Positions 1 to 8,767 of a DNA stretch of 56,075 bases are shown piece after piece (within the stretch, counting starts at the first letter, position 1; the number at the start of each line of letters is the position of its first letter). Origin of the DNA: an uncultured Lachnospiraceae bacterium. Its GTDB lineage: Bacteria > Bacillota > Clostridia > Lachnospirales > Lachnospiraceae. The stretch lies in assembly GCA_910583615.1 (NCBI GenBank), contig CAJTXP010000024.1, forward strand, positions 1 to 56,075. Direction: 5' to 3'. A program made the translations under genes and the position numbers. The notes beneath the pieces were generated by a model that was not told where the DNA came from, searched no databases, and saw nothing but the letters and a program-made list of their open reading frames with translations.

Positions 1-243
1 GCAAATTTCTCATAATGCAAACTATAACAGAGAAAACAGATCGTATAATCAAAATATTGCGGTTATTTCTCCGGCAGTAATGAGTAGATAGAGCAGTGAT
101 ATATTCCGGCTGGAGGATCAGAATATTGTTAGAATGGGCATAAGCTGTAACGGTTGTTTGCGGGTATGGAAAAAGCACCACTTTACCAGAAAGTTGCGAC
201 GCAAGCGATGTAAGAATATGGCGGGAAGTGCCAGAAGGTATGT
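1..243. other. left edge, no recognisable gene
   Basis: No gene is recognised in this stretch. A short basic reading frame of about 54 codons begins near 135 on the plus strand but runs through the inverted repeat and terminator at 244-306, which argues against it being real. Another frame starting near 163 resembles the first residues of a GntR-type protein (MEKAPLYQKVATQ) but stops after 15 codons. The stretch is probably intergenic or relic DNA. Confidence 0.4.
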
Positions 244-270
244 CTTATTGGACATAAGCAGTCCAATAAG
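244..270. repeat. perfect 10-bp inverted repeat
   Basis: CTTATTGGAC at 244-253 and GTCCAATAAG at 261-270 are exact inverted copies around a 7-nt loop. The repeat sits directly beyond the terminator of the ATPase gene. It could be a second transcription stop or an operator; nothing in the sequence decides. Confidence 0.5.
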
Positions 271-271
271 T

Positions 272-306
272 AAAAAAACAGGAGTAGCCCGGAAGGGCGG
301 CTCCTG
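272..306 (-). terminator. intrinsic terminator of the DUF4143 ATPase gene
   Basis: Read on the minus strand, CAGGAG pairs with CTCCTG (279-284/301-306), with an inner GCCC/GGGC pairing, followed by a run of seven T (278-272). It lies about 35 nt after the stop codon of the ATPase gene. Confidence 0.8.
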
Positions 307-339
307 AATAGTATGAACGGTATCAGCATGGCTTACTGC

Positions 340-1614
340 TTAAAACAATTCGACACGGCCAAGCAGCAGGTCTGTCAGATTGCAATGGAAAATGCCGTTG
401 TCATCATAGAAGTTATGAGGAATATCCATGCGGACAACGATTTTTTTGAAAAAGTCCTTTGTCAGTATCAACGATGCAAGTTCAGAGGATTCTTTTTTAT
501 CCGTATCCATCTGGAATGCTGACTGAATGTAGAATTTTTTATCGGCGTCATTTACAACGAAGTCAATTTCCTTCTGCATATTTGCGCCGCCGGTACGGTC
601 AGTCACAACACCAACATCAACGGAATACCCCAGGCGCAGAAGTTCGTTGTAGATGATATTTTCCATAATTTGGCCGGGATCATACTGGCGATAGTTCAAT
701 CGGGCGTTACGAAGGCCAATATCTGTGTAGTAGTATTTGTTAGGATACTTGAAATAGGTTTTTCCTTTCACATTATAGCGCTTCACCATCGAAATAAGGA
801 ACGAATCGATGATGTGCTGCACATAGTTTGAAACCAGAGTGGAATTGACCTTTTCGTTCTTCATGCTGGTCAGCGCATTGGCAATATTCGCAGGATTGGT
901 CAAAGAACTGATCTGGGAAGCGAGGAAATCCAGAATATCATTCAGGATATCCTCACGCTCGATACCATTGCGTTCAACAATATCCTTTATATACAATTCG
1001 CTGTACAGGGAGGACAGGTAATCTTTTTTATCCTTTTCATCTGCTAACGCCAGCAGGCGCGGCATACCGCCGTAAAGCATATAGGTATCCAGAGCTTTCC
1101 GCTCATCACCGCCCGTATGAGAGTAAAATTCTTCAAAAGACAAAGGGAATACATGGACCTGGGCAGCACGACCGCGGAATTCTGTAGCAATGTCTTTTGA
1201 CAGCCCTTTCGAGTTACTGCCAGTCACATATACATCCAGATTCTTATATGCTTTGAGTTCATTCAGCATATCATAGATGGAAACTGTGATTCCGCCATTT
1301 TCTTTGTCAACAACCCTGGCGGTAAGCTGAACTTCGTCAATAAAGAGATAGAACTTTTCCTCTTTCTTTTCAGCAATAAGGGCCTCGATATATTCACAAA
1401 GCGTGATTGGATTTCTGAACTTGTAGTAACGTCTCTGGTCCAATTCGATTTTTATGATGTGATCCTCCTGAACGCCCTGTGAGAGAAGGTACTCATAGAA
1501 CAAATCAAACAGCAGCACTGACTTTCCGCAGCGGCGGATGCCGGTGATTACCTTGACCTCGTCATTCCACATATGATGAATCATGCGATTCAAATAATAA
1601 TCTCGTTTAATCAT
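340..1614 (-). CDS. AAA ATPase with DUF4143 domain
   Basis: This encodes a 424-residue ATPase of the large bacterial family with an N-terminal AAA domain and a C-terminal DUF4143 domain. The Walker A motif GIRRCGKS is at residues 25-32 and a Walker B-like FIDE at 91-94. The C-terminal part carries an EIDFV...KFYIQ pattern resembling the nuclease-like fold found in this family. The start MIKRDYYL was chosen because GAGGTG lies 6 nt upstream; a start eight codons earlier has no such site. Family members are widespread, often in accessory DNA, and have no established cellular role. The gene stands alone and is convergent with nothing. The family call is firm; a role in defence or stress would be a guess. 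Confidence 0.85.
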   Translation of the reverse strand: MIKRDYYLNRMIHHMWNDEVKVITGIRRCGKSVLLFDLFYEYLLSQGVQEDHIIKIELDQRRYYKFRNPITLCEYIEALIAEKKEEKFYLFIDEVQLTARVVDKENGGITVSIYDMLNELKAYKNLDVYVTGSNSKGLSKDIATEFRGRAAQVHVFPLSFEEFYSHTGGDERKALDTYMLYGGMPRLLALADEKDKKDYLSSLYSELYIKDIVERNGIEREDILNDILDFLASQISSLTNPANIANALTSMKNEKVNSTLVSNYVQHIIDSFLISMVKRYNVKGKTYFKYPNKYYYTDIGLRNARLNYRQYDPGQIMENIIYNELLRLGYSVDVGVVTDRTGGANMQKEIDFVVNDADKKFYIQSAFQMDTDKKESSELASLILTKDFFKKIVVRMDIPHNFYDDNGIFHCNLTDLLLGRVELF

Positions 1615-2020
1615 TATAGCACCTCGTACTTGTGACAATTACGTCGCTACTTTCCTGTATAGTATGCCATGAATTTCTCAAATTATTAATAGTGCTGCAG
1701 AAAGTTGATAATAAAGTTACGACATTTGCGTCGAAAGTACAAGGTGAGAATCTTAAATTAACGCCTTGTATACACTTGATAATTCATCCAACGGTATGTT
1801 CTTTACATATAAAAAAGAGCGCAAAAAGTCCCTATGAATGCATTTGGTATTTTTTCATCTTTCAATGTACAGATTCACAGCATTCAGTAGTAGCTGGGAA
1901 TTGCCCTGAAAACCATCCTTAAGCCGATTTCCAGGTCATCGCTTATGTCATCAATCACATCCGGTATATAAGGCCTCGTCTCTGGCGAAACAGGAAAAAA
2001 CATAGTTGTAAAAACTGCGG
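1615..2020. other. intergenic region, AT-rich, no gene recognised
   Basis: This roughly 400-bp stretch separates the divergent ATPase and toxin-antitoxin genes. A frame of about 96 codons crosses it on the plus strand but shows no family resemblance or ribosome-binding site. It must hold the ATPase promoter, for which no convincing -35/-10 pair is visible. Confidence 0.4.
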
Positions 2021-2049
2021 TTGAATTTTACAGCAGATTGGGATATACT
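2021..2049 (+). promoter_or_regulatory. sigma-A type promoter of the toxin-antitoxin operon
   Basis: TTGAAT at 2021-2026 and TATACT at 2044-2049 are separated by exactly 17 bp, close to the sigma-A consensus. The antitoxin start codon follows 25 nt after the -10 box. Confidence 0.7.
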
Positions 2050-2074
2050 ATGGTTAAGAAAGGAACTGAACAAT

Positions 2075-2329
2075 ATGCCAAATATTAAACCGATTTCTGA
2101 TCTGCGTAATTACAGCGAGGTACTGCATGACGTAGCGGTAGGCGCTCCGGTTTTCCTGACGAAAAACGGACGGGGCAGATATGCGATTCTGGATATACAG
2201 GATTTTGAAAAAACACAGGCGACGCTCCGGTTGATGAATGAGCTTGCAAAGGGACGGAAGTCTGGCGAGGAGAAAGGCTGGCTGACATTAGAGGCTGTGG
2301 AGGAAAATCTCGGGATTGCCAATGAATAA
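2075..2329 (+). CDS. Phd/YefM-type antitoxin
   Basis: This 84-residue protein has the N-terminal fold of Phd/YefM antitoxins: MPNIKPISDLRNYSEV, then GAPVFLTKNGRGRYAIL, the pattern that binds operator DNA. The acidic C-terminal part (residues about 50-84) is where such antitoxins wrap the toxin. The start at 2075 was chosen because AGGAAC precedes it and the homologous region begins there; a longer frame from 2021 begins inside the promoter. The gene overlaps the ParE-like toxin gene by 14 nt, the usual antitoxin-first order. By family knowledge the complex would repress its own promoter at 2021-2049. Confidence 0.9.
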   Translation: MPNIKPISDLRNYSEVLHDVAVGAPVFLTKNGRGRYAILDIQDFEKTQATLRLMNELAKGRKSGEEKGWLTLEAVEENLGIANE

Positions 2330-2660
2330 CCTGCACTTATCCGAAGAGGCTCAAAACGACCTGGCCGAAATTAAGGCTTACATCGCGGAGAAACTGGACA
2401 ATCCGTCTGCGGCTCTGGCTACGGTAAGCCGGATTACAAAAAGTCTCCGCATTTTAAGGACGTATGCAGAAGCGGGGGCCCTGCTGTCCTCGATTGCAGA
2501 AGTGGAGAGTGATTACCGCTTTATTGTGAGCGGAAATTATATAAGCTTTTACCGCGCTTATGGGAATGAGGTCTATGTGGATCGTATTCTCTACGCCCGC
2601 CGCGACTATATGCGGATTCTGTTCCGGGACATTCCAACCGATGAAACAGAAGAAAACTAA
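2316..2660 (+). CDS. RelE/ParE-family toxin
   Basis: The 114-residue product matches the RelE/ParE toxin fold: an N-terminal LSEEAQNDLAEIKAYIAEKL helix pair, a central YRFIVSGNYISFYRAYG strand region, and a terminal VYVDRILYARRDYMRIL strand. ParE members poison gyrase and RelE members cut mRNA. The DYMRIL ending is more typical of the ParE/YoeB-like plasmid stabilisation group, so the target is not certain. The start may be 2316 or 2322 (second Met). It overlaps the antitoxin gene, and two hairpins end the operon at 2663-2729. Confidence 0.88.
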   Translation: MPMNNLHLSEEAQNDLAEIKAYIAEKLDNPSAALATVSRITKSLRILRTYAEAGALLSSIAEVESDYRFIVSGNYISFYRAYGNEVYVDRILYARRDYMRILFRDIPTDETEEN

Positions 2661-2662
2661 CC

Positions 2663-2686
2663 CCTTTTCCCAATGCCGGGAAAAGG
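2663..2686 (+). terminator. hairpin after the toxin gene
   Basis: CCTTTTCCC and GGGAAAAGG form a perfect 9-bp stem around AATGCC. It lacks a long T run and precedes the stronger terminator at 2700-2729. Confidence 0.5.
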
Positions 2687-2699
2687 ATATCCTTACACA

Positions 2700-2729
2700 A
2701 CCGCCTGCTTAAAACGCAGGCGGTTTTTT
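2700..2729 (+). terminator. intrinsic terminator of the toxin-antitoxin operon
   Basis: ACCGCCTGC and GCAGGCGGT form a 9-bp stem with a 7-nt loop, followed by six T residues. Confidence 0.88.
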
Positions 2730-2809
2730 CATGTGCGGGGAACTGAATGAAACCAGGCCAGGATGTTCGGCATCCGGTCAGGGGCTTGTGCCCATGTATA
2801 TGATTCGGT

Positions 2810-3490
2810 TCAGCCGGCGCAGGACTGCAGTCTGGCCCGGAGCTTGTCATAAAGCGTCACAGGAAAGTCTTGGTCAAGTTGACATTTCCAGTACATCTCC
2901 AGCGCTTCCATCCCGGCCTGAACATCACCGTTGGCTGCCAAAAGAAAGGCGTATACATAGTCAGGAGCCGGCCGGTTGAGGCGGGAATCCGGGTCGGTGC
3001 ATTGACGCCGGGCTTCAGCCAGGGCGCCGGGCAAATCGCAGCAGCTTTGGAACCAGGGGACAAAAAGACCCTGAGCCTCATGAAATGCCTGGAGAACCTG
3101 AGCTTTCACATCCTTCGGATTCCGGCCGAAACGGCTGAAGCGGCAGGAAACGCTCTGCTTCGGAACAGGATTCCAGTGCCCCGGCGGCCAGCAGAACAGA
3201 TGCAGGCCCACGGATTTATCCGTGCGCTGATAGCGGAGATAACCGCCGGAACTGAAAACAGGTAGAAAATCAAAACACAGTCCCCACAGAAAAACAGCAG
3301 AGCATCCTTTGAGGGGATAAACCCGAATCACTTTCCTGCAATGATCTTTCCAGGGCGCATACCAGATATATGTGCCATTGTAGGTAAAGCCAGGAAGTTC
3401 AGGGGTAATGTTTGCTGCAAGGAGTTCCTTAAGCTGATGAGCCGGCATCTCATACATGGGCGCTGATGGACGGATGATAAATTTTTTCAT
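2810..3490 (-). CDS. hypothetical protein
   Basis: This 226-residue protein is not recognised. It is rich in aromatic residues and Cys (FTYNGTYIWYAPWKDHCRKV, GLHLFCWPPGHWNPVP) and ends in a region that reads like helical repeats (YVYAFLLAANGDVQAGMEAL). No signal peptide or membrane segment is evident. The start was placed at 3490 because CAGGAAA lies 9 nt upstream; an earlier Met 21 codons upstream overlaps the end of the regulator gene and lacks a site. It lies 59 nt downstream of the FadR-type gene in the same direction and may be the last gene of the same transcript. Confidence 0.6.
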   Translation of the reverse strand: MKKFIIRPSAPMYEMPAHQLKELLAANITPELPGFTYNGTYIWYAPWKDHCRKVIRVYPLKGCSAVFLWGLCFDFLPVFSSGGYLRYQRTDKSVGLHLFCWPPGHWNPVPKQSVSCRFSRFGRNPKDVKAQVLQAFHEAQGLFVPWFQSCCDLPGALAEARRQCTDPDSRLNRPAPDYVYAFLLAANGDVQAGMEALEMYWKCQLDQDFPVTLYDKLRARLQSCAG

Positions 3491-3549
3491 GATGCTGTTT
3501 CCTGCTCGAATTATGCTGTTTTCCGGATTGAAAAATCTGTACGGTCGAT

Positions 3550-4272
3550 TCATGCATTCTTCATCTCATTCTCAAAATAAGTACCCCGAATTTTCTGGTT
3601 CAGATCGCTGTGATTCCGCTCTTTTAACATCTGCCAGATCTTCTCGTGCGCTTCATACAGTTCCTGGCCCCGGCCGGTTTCCACCATATGGGTGACCGTC
3701 TCCAGACGGATGGACCAGGTCAGCATCTGGACGACCCGGTTGATCTTGTCGATCAGGGAATTGTGCCCCATGCTGGATACCGCGTCATGAAAAGCATTGT
3801 CCGCCTCAAAAGTCGCCTGGGTGTTCTGCGGGCCTTTGTCGATCTCCGCCTTCATGAGGGAGAGCTTTTCTTCCAGATTGTGCATGTCCTCTTCCGTGTA
3901 TTTGGCCATGGCAAGCCGGACCACGCCGGATTCCATCATTTCCCGAAGCTCCATAAGGTTGTCATAGGAATCCGCCTTGTCCAGGATGATTCCGTAGATC
4001 ATGGGGTCGATCATGCTTTCGGTAAACCCTTCGCATACAAAAGTGCCTTCCGCCCGGCGGATTTCCAGGACGCCCAGATAGACCAGGATCTTGATAGCTT
4101 CGCGTATGGAATTCCTCCCGACGCCCAGCGTCTCCGACAACTCCAGCTCGGTGGGAATCTTGTCGCCGGGGCGCAGTTCTTTGTTGATCATGGCGTCGGT
4201 CAGGCAGTTGATGACCCGCTGGACGACCGATTCGTTGTTTAATTTTTTCAGATAGCTGATATTCTGGTTCAT
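3550..4272 (-). CDS. FadR/GntR-family transcriptional regulator (FCD domain)
   Basis: This 240-residue GntR-type regulator has a winged helix-turn-helix at about residues 20-75 (LRPGDKIPTELELSETLGVG, then SIREAIKILVYLGVLEIRR) and an FCD effector domain at about 100-225. The FCD metal-site pattern can be seen: a D/H pair in ADNAFHDAVSS and a later His in ELYEAHEKIW. FCD regulators usually sense small carboxylates. AAGGAG lies 8 nt before the ATG. It follows a corrinoid activator, a DUF2284 protein and a PucR piece on the same strand, so it may control a methyl-transfer or carbon-source pathway. The ligand is unknown. Confidence 0.92.
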   Translation of the reverse strand: MNQNISYLKKLNNESVVQRVINCLTDAMINKELRPGDKIPTELELSETLGVGRNSIREAIKILVYLGVLEIRRAEGTFVCEGFTESMIDPMIYGIILDKADSYDNLMELREMMESGVVRLAMAKYTEEDMHNLEEKLSLMKAEIDKGPQNTQATFEADNAFHDAVSSMGHNSLIDKINRVVQMLTWSIRLETVTHMVETGRGQELYEAHEKIWQMLKERNHSDLNQKIRGTYFENEMKNA

Positions 4273-4300
4273 ATAATTCTCCTTGCATTTGTAAAATCCA

Positions 4301-4311
4301 ATATCCTACAT
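4301..4311 (-). promoter_or_regulatory. candidate operator half-site ATGTAGGATAT
   Basis: This minus-strand word lies 28 nt upstream of the fadR-type start. Similar words occur beside the other two PucR-family genes, at 40901-40910 (AAGTAGGAAT) and 50941-50951 (ATGTAGGAAAT). The link is pattern-based and weak. Confidence 0.25.
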
Positions 4312-4361
4312 AATACTTTAGTACAAGGATCAGAAAATGTCAAATGTACCGGGAATATCTC

Positions 4362-4703
4362 CTATCCCTTCTCATCCTCCTGTTCCAGGAGCCGAAGGGA
4401 CAGCTCCAGGTAAAACAGTTCGTCCGGATCGGTGAGTTCCGACTGCAGGATCTCCCGAATCCGTTCGATCCGGTAGAGAAACGTGCTCCGGTGCAGAAAC
4501 ATATGTTTTGCCGCCTGGGTGGCGCTTAAGTGCTGCTCCAGATAGGTTTTCAGGGTGGGAACGTATTCGGTGTGGTTCTTTTCGTCCATCTGCCGCAGCT
4601 TTAACAGGCCCTCATGACACAGCATGTCTCCGGGCAGACGATAAATGTTTTGGCCACTTCTGCCGCTTCCAACCGCCTGCTGTAATTGTTCCAATATCTC
4701 CAT
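4362..4703 (-). CDS. stand-alone C-terminal HTH fragment of a PucR-family regulator
   Basis: The 113-residue product corresponds only to the C-terminal PucR helix-turn-helix region of the two 509-513-residue PucR-family regulators elsewhere in the window: it shares the DEKN(H/K)TE segment, LKTYLEQ, and the FLHRSTFLYRIERI recognition helix. About 400 N-terminal residues (sensor and GGDEF-like regions) are absent. An AGGGGG sequence 6 nt before ATG 4703 could drive translation, so it may be expressed as a small DNA-binding protein. Otherwise it is a truncated relic. The frame continues upstream only as an antisense-phase shadow of the DUF2284 gene. It lies 25 nt after that gene. Confidence 0.7.
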   Translation of the reverse strand: MEILEQLQQAVGSGRSGQNIYRLPGDMLCHEGLLKLRQMDEKNHTEYVPTLKTYLEQHLSATQAAKHMFLHRSTFLYRIERIREILQSELTDPDELFYLELSLRLLEQEDEKG

Positions 4704-4728
4704 GTCGGCCCCCTGTATGTATGAAAAT

Positions 4729-5268
4729 TCAGCCCAAAAGATAACAGCTTGTGTAAGTGATCGTGCAGGGACCGTAATAATAAGCCAGTCCGTTGGCCTG
4801 GCAGATCTGCGTGACGACCATTCCATAGGCTTCCATGGAAGAGAAGGCTTCCTTTGGAAAACGGCACGGTGCTTCAGGATACGTGCATTTCTGGCATTTC
4901 GTGCAGCAGCCCGCGCCGATGGCCAGCGTGTCTGGGTACTGTTTCCTGAGGATGCGTTCAAACCCATAGAAATGTTCTTTGTGCAGCGCCTCGGTCTCCA
5001 TCATGGTCTCTCCATCCAGGTCGTCTTCCAGCTGTCCGGTCGTCTGCACGAGGATGCCGTACCGGTAGTCCGCGATTTTTTCCCGGCACGCTTCCAGAGT
5101 GCCGCATCCCGGCGGGCAGCTCCAGCATCTGCCGTACATATGGCAGGTGTTGGCTTCGCACATCTTACGGACTTCCGGTTTTAATTCGATGGTGCGGCAG
5201 TCCAGAGGCGCAGCCTGGGAAAAGCCTTCTGCTTTTGCCAGTTCCATAAGCTTGTCCATATCAGTCAT
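4729..5268 (-). CDS. DUF2284 predicted metal-binding protein
   Basis: This 179-residue protein is very rich in cysteine in two clusters: an N-terminal one (CEANTCHMYGRCWSCPPGCG) and a central one (GAGCCTKCQKCTYPEAPCR). This is the DUF2284 signature, predicted to hold an Fe-S cluster or other metal. No biochemical role is established. The start MTDMDKL at 5268 was chosen for GGAG 7 nt upstream; a Met four codons earlier has poorer spacing. It lies between a RACo-type activator and regulatory genes, which is consistent with a redox helper for corrinoid methyltransferases, but this is inference from context. Confidence 0.85.
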   Translation of the reverse strand: MTDMDKLMELAKAEGFSQAAPLDCRTIELKPEVRKMCEANTCHMYGRCWSCPPGCGTLEACREKIADYRYGILVQTTGQLEDDLDGETMMETEALHKEHFYGFERILRKQYPDTLAIGAGCCTKCQKCTYPEAPCRFPKEAFSSMEAYGMVVTQICQANGLAYYYGPCTITYTSCYLLG

Positions 5269-5383
5269 TTGGTTCTCCATTCCACCGTCCGGCTGCAAAA
5301 GCGGCCGCAGCAGGAAAGTTTCTGCTTTTTACGGGACGGCACGTGTTGGGTTTCTGTTTTTATTTCCTGTACGGCAGGTGTGG

Positions 5384-7114
5384 TCAATCCTGTGCCGGAA
5401 ATTCCAGTTCGTCCACAAAGCAGTCCTGAAATTCCGGCAGCGCGGCCAGCTCCACAAATTCCACCTCGCCGGCCAGCCGGTCCGCCAGTTTCCATTCGTC
5501 TGTATTTAACAGGGCGATCCTGGCGCCTTCCCCGGCAGCGTTTCCGACGGGACGGATGCGGTCCGCCAGCGACGGAGGGATCAGGCCGATGGCGCCCGCG
5601 CTGGCCGGATCCATGTAATTTCCGAAAGCTCCGGCGATGTACAGGCAGCGGATGTCGTCCTCCGTGACAGAAAGCGTCTTCATCAGGATCCGGATTCCGG
5701 CAGCAATGGCAGCCTTTGCCAGCTGTACCTCCCGGATATCCTTCTGGGTCAGCCAGACGCCCTTTCCGTTGCCGGAATCTTCCGGAGATACCAGAAAAAA
5801 GGTCTTCGGATCGTCCTGGCCGCTTTCCAGATTACCGCTTTCGTCTATAAATCCGTGCTGCACAAGCCGGGCAGTCAGGTCCAGAAGGCCGGAGCCGCAC
5901 AGCCCCACAGCAGGCCGATTGTTGATGGTCGTAAAGCTCCAGGCACCGTTTTCAAAACAAACGTGATCCACGGCGCCGTCTGTACCCCGCATGCCGCATT
6001 CAATCTTTGCACCTTCAAAGGCAGGACCTGCCGCCGTGGAACAGGTGACCAGACGGTTCCTGTTGCCCAGTACCATCTCTCCGTTGGTTCCGATGTCCAG
6101 AAGAAGCGTGATTTCTTCCTTCCGGTCCGGCCGGACTGCCAGCAGGCAGCCGGTGGTATCCGCGCCCACGTATCCTGCAATATTCGGCAGCATCAGAAGC
6201 TGTCCCTTCGGATGAATGGAGAGTCCGTACTGCGCAGCCGGAAACGTCATGGAGCGGCTGATGGCAGGCGTATACGGGGCATGAACCAGCGACGCGGGAG
6301 AAATTCTAAGAAACAGATGATGCATACAGGTATTTCCCACCACGCAGATCTGAAGGATATCGGTCCGCATCCTGCCCGCCTGCGCGGCAAGGCATCCTGC
6401 CATGTGGTCCAGTTCCCTGCGGATGCACCCGCTTAATTCCTCTGTTCCGTGGGAAAGGGCATAATCCGCCCGCATGATGACGTCTGCGCCGTACTGTACC
6501 TGAGGATTCATCCGGCTCTCTACGGCCAGCACCTGCCCGTCCGACGCATCCAGCAGATAGCCGGCCAGCGTGGTGGTTCCAATGTCAAAGGCAGCGAGGC
6601 AGAAAGCTCCTTTTTCGGCGCGGATGTCCAGAATCTCCCGGTCGGTATGGGTGACATGCCAGGTTTTGCCCTGTCTGCAGCGCTCATAGAGGGAGGAGGA
6701 AAGTTCGGGATCCGGCAAAAACTGTTCCGTGTCCGGTACGCCCGCATCTGCAAGAGCCAGAAGCAGGCGTTCCCAGTCGGACCTTTTGTCCCCGGGCACT
6801 GTTTTTTTAAGTTCTACGGAATGGACGGCGATCCCAGGGCGAAATGTTATCGGCTCTGAAAACCCTTCTGTCAGTATGACGGCATCATCAAGAGACGAGG
6901 ACGCGGCAGTGTCCACTGTTAAATCTTCCTGTACTTTTGTCTGGCAGGCCTGTACGTCTCTGCCGTTTATAATTACCCGGCATTTTTTACAGGTTCCGGC
7001 TCCGCCGCAGGGCGCATCCGGCCGAAGACCGGCCATCCGCTGAGCCTCCAGGACCGTGGCGCCTTCCGGCACTTCAATCTTCTTGTTTTCTCTGATAAAA
7101 TGTACCTGATGCAT
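5384..7114 (-). CDS. RACo-type corrinoid activation protein with [2Fe-2S] ferredoxin domain (DUF4445/ASKHA)
   Basis: This 576-residue protein has an N-terminal plant-type [2Fe-2S] domain with ligands C36, C42, C45 and C57, then a linker and an ASKHA-fold ATPase region (FDIGTTTLAGYLLD, VVGNTCMHHLFL, LLLDIGTNGEMVLGN, CGSGLLDLTA). This is the architecture of RACo and related activators, which use ATP to re-reduce inactive Co(II) corrinoid on methyltransferase corrinoid proteins. No corrinoid protein gene is next to it; the nearest in this window is 45 kb away (51926). A paralogue without the ferredoxin domain lies at 48112. GntR and PucR regulators lie downstream on the same strand. Confidence 0.92.
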   Translation of the reverse strand: MHQVHFIRENKKIEVPEGATVLEAQRMAGLRPDAPCGGAGTCKKCRVIINGRDVQACQTKVQEDLTVDTAASSSLDDAVILTEGFSEPITFRPGIAVHSVELKKTVPGDKRSDWERLLLALADAGVPDTEQFLPDPELSSSLYERCRQGKTWHVTHTDREILDIRAEKGAFCLAAFDIGTTTLAGYLLDASDGQVLAVESRMNPQVQYGADVIMRADYALSHGTEELSGCIRRELDHMAGCLAAQAGRMRTDILQICVVGNTCMHHLFLRISPASLVHAPYTPAISRSMTFPAAQYGLSIHPKGQLLMLPNIAGYVGADTTGCLLAVRPDRKEEITLLLDIGTNGEMVLGNRNRLVTCSTAAGPAFEGAKIECGMRGTDGAVDHVCFENGAWSFTTINNRPAVGLCGSGLLDLTARLVQHGFIDESGNLESGQDDPKTFFLVSPEDSGNGKGVWLTQKDIREVQLAKAAIAAGIRILMKTLSVTEDDIRCLYIAGAFGNYMDPASAGAIGLIPPSLADRIRPVGNAAGEGARIALLNTDEWKLADRLAGEVEFVELAALPEFQDCFVDELEFPAQD

Positions 7115-7153
7115 ATGGTTTTCTCAATCTCCTGTAATTCTTTTCTGTATAAC

Positions 7154-7182
7154 AGTGTACCATAAAAAAGGCTGTTCCACAA
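7154..7182 (-). promoter_or_regulatory. promoter of the RACo-DUF2284 operon
   Basis: On the minus strand, TTGTGG (7182-7177) and TACACT (7159-7154) are 17 bp apart, ending 39 nt before the RACo start codon. Confidence 0.55.
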
Positions 7183-7267
7183 TGCAGGACGCAGACTTTC
7201 CCACCCCGTGAAAAGTAACCCGGGTAACACATTCAGAGCAGCAGACCATCTGTTTGTGTGGCAGGTA

Positions 7268-8707
7268 ATGGAGAAATATGATAGACTAATACAGAGAAAA
7301 TACAAAGATCAGAGGCATGAACAGGTGGAACAGAAAAATAATTTTGCAGAAGGCAGCGTGGCAAAAAACATTATCAATATGGCAGTGCCCATGACGGTGG
7401 CACAGATCCTGAATCTTCTGTACAATCTGGTGGACCGGATCTACATCGGACATATCCCGGGGGCGGATTCCCTGGCTCTGACCGGCGTGGGGCTGACCTT
7501 TCCGGTTGTAAGCATGATCGTGGCTTTTACCGGACTGTTCGGCATGGGAGGAGCGCCGCTCTGTTCCATGGCCAGAGGAAAGAATGATCTGAAGCAGGCG
7601 CAGGCAATCATGCAGAATGCTTATACAATGCTGGTTGTAACGGGGATTCTGATCACGGCAGCCGGTTATATCGTGGAACGTCCTCTTTTGTATGCTCTTG
7701 GAGCGAGTGACGCCACTTATGGATATGCCAGCGCCTATCTGAAGATCTATCTGCTGGGAAGTCTGTTCGTCATGATAGGGCTGGGGCTGAATCCTTATAT
7801 CAATTCTCAGGGTTTTGGAAGGACTGGAATGGTGACGGTGGTTCTGGGCGCGGTGATCAACCTGGTGCTGGACCCGCTCTTTATCTTTGTCTTCCACATG
7901 GGAGTCCGGGGAGCAGCGCTGGCAACCGTGATCGCCCAGTTCTGTTCCGCAGTCTGGGTACTGCTCTTTTTGACCGGAAAAAAGCCGGTTCTGCGTCTTA
8001 AATGGAAAACGGAGATGCCGGATTTTAATATTGTGGGACAGATCATGACGCTTGGAATCTCCAGCTTTATTATGAATTTCACCAACAGTGTGGTTCAGGT
8101 GGCATGTAACCGTCAGCTGCAGATGTACGGCGGAGATCTGTATGTGGGCGTTATGACAGTGCTGAATTCCATCCGGGAAGTACTGACGATGGTTGTCATC
8201 GGGATGGCCAACGGAGCGCAGCCGGTCATCAGTTTTAATTATGGAGCCGGGAAAAAGGACCGGGTGAAGCAGGGGATCCGGTTTATGACGATCGTGTGCA
8301 TCGTCTATACCTGCATTGCATGGGCGGTGACTCTGGCATTTCCGGAATCTTTTATCCGGATGTTCAATTCAGAGCCGGAGCTTCTTAAGGCAGGGGTTCC
8401 GGCCATGCATATCTATTTCTTCGGATTCTGTTTCATGGCGCTTCAGTTTTCCGGGCAGACGACTTTTCAGGCGCTGGGCCAGGCAAAATATGCCATCACG
8501 TTTTCGCTGTTCCGCAAGATCGTGATCGTGGTGCCTTTGACGTATCTGCTTCCGCTCCTGCCGGGAGTGGGACTTTACGGAGTTTTTCTGGCGGAGCCGA
8601 TCTCCAATCTGGTGGGCGGATGCGCCAGCTTTTTCACCATGCTGGCGGTGATCTGGAGGAAGAAGCTGGGGGAAAATAATGATGTATCAAAAAAGACGGT
8701 TTCCTGA
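7268..8707 (+). CDS. MATE-family multidrug/sodium antiporter
   Basis: This is a MATE exporter of about 479 residues with the expected twelve hydrophobic segments in two halves. Family hallmarks are the opening helix (SVAKNIINMAVPMTVAQILN), the LVDRIYIGHIPG loop and the mirrored ANGAQPVISFNYGAGKK segment in the second half. MATE proteins export drugs or metabolites using sodium or proton gradients; the substrate cannot be read from sequence. The start is uncertain: ATG 7268 has a weak AGG upstream, while GTG 7325 has AGAGG 9 nt upstream and would give 460 residues, closer to the usual length. It is divergent from the RACo operon. Confidence 0.9.
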   Translation: MEKYDRLIQRKYKDQRHEQVEQKNNFAEGSVAKNIINMAVPMTVAQILNLLYNLVDRIYIGHIPGADSLALTGVGLTFPVVSMIVAFTGLFGMGGAPLCSMARGKNDLKQAQAIMQNAYTMLVVTGILITAAGYIVERPLLYALGASDATYGYASAYLKIYLLGSLFVMIGLGLNPYINSQGFGRTGMVTVVLGAVINLVLDPLFIFVFHMGVRGAALATVIAQFCSAVWVLLFLTGKKPVLRLKWKTEMPDFNIVGQIMTLGISSFIMNFTNSVVQVACNRQLQMYGGDLYVGVMTVLNSIREVLTMVVIGMANGAQPVISFNYGAGKKDRVKQGIRFMTIVCIVYTCIAWAVTLAFPESFIRMFNSEPELLKAGVPAMHIYFFGFCFMALQFSGQTTFQALGQAKYAITFSLFRKIVIVVPLTYLLPLLPGVGLYGVFLAEPISNLVGGCASFFTMLAVIWRKKLGENNDVSKKTVS

Positions 8708-8767
8708 CAGCAGAACGAAAAAGCTGTTCTGTACATTCAGATGTTGTTTTTCCGGAGGAGCGGTAAC

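Noticed and set aside
4704..4967. N-terminal extension of the PucR fragment
   Set aside because: These codons are an alternative frame of the DUF2284 gene on the same strand, so the fragment starts at 4703.
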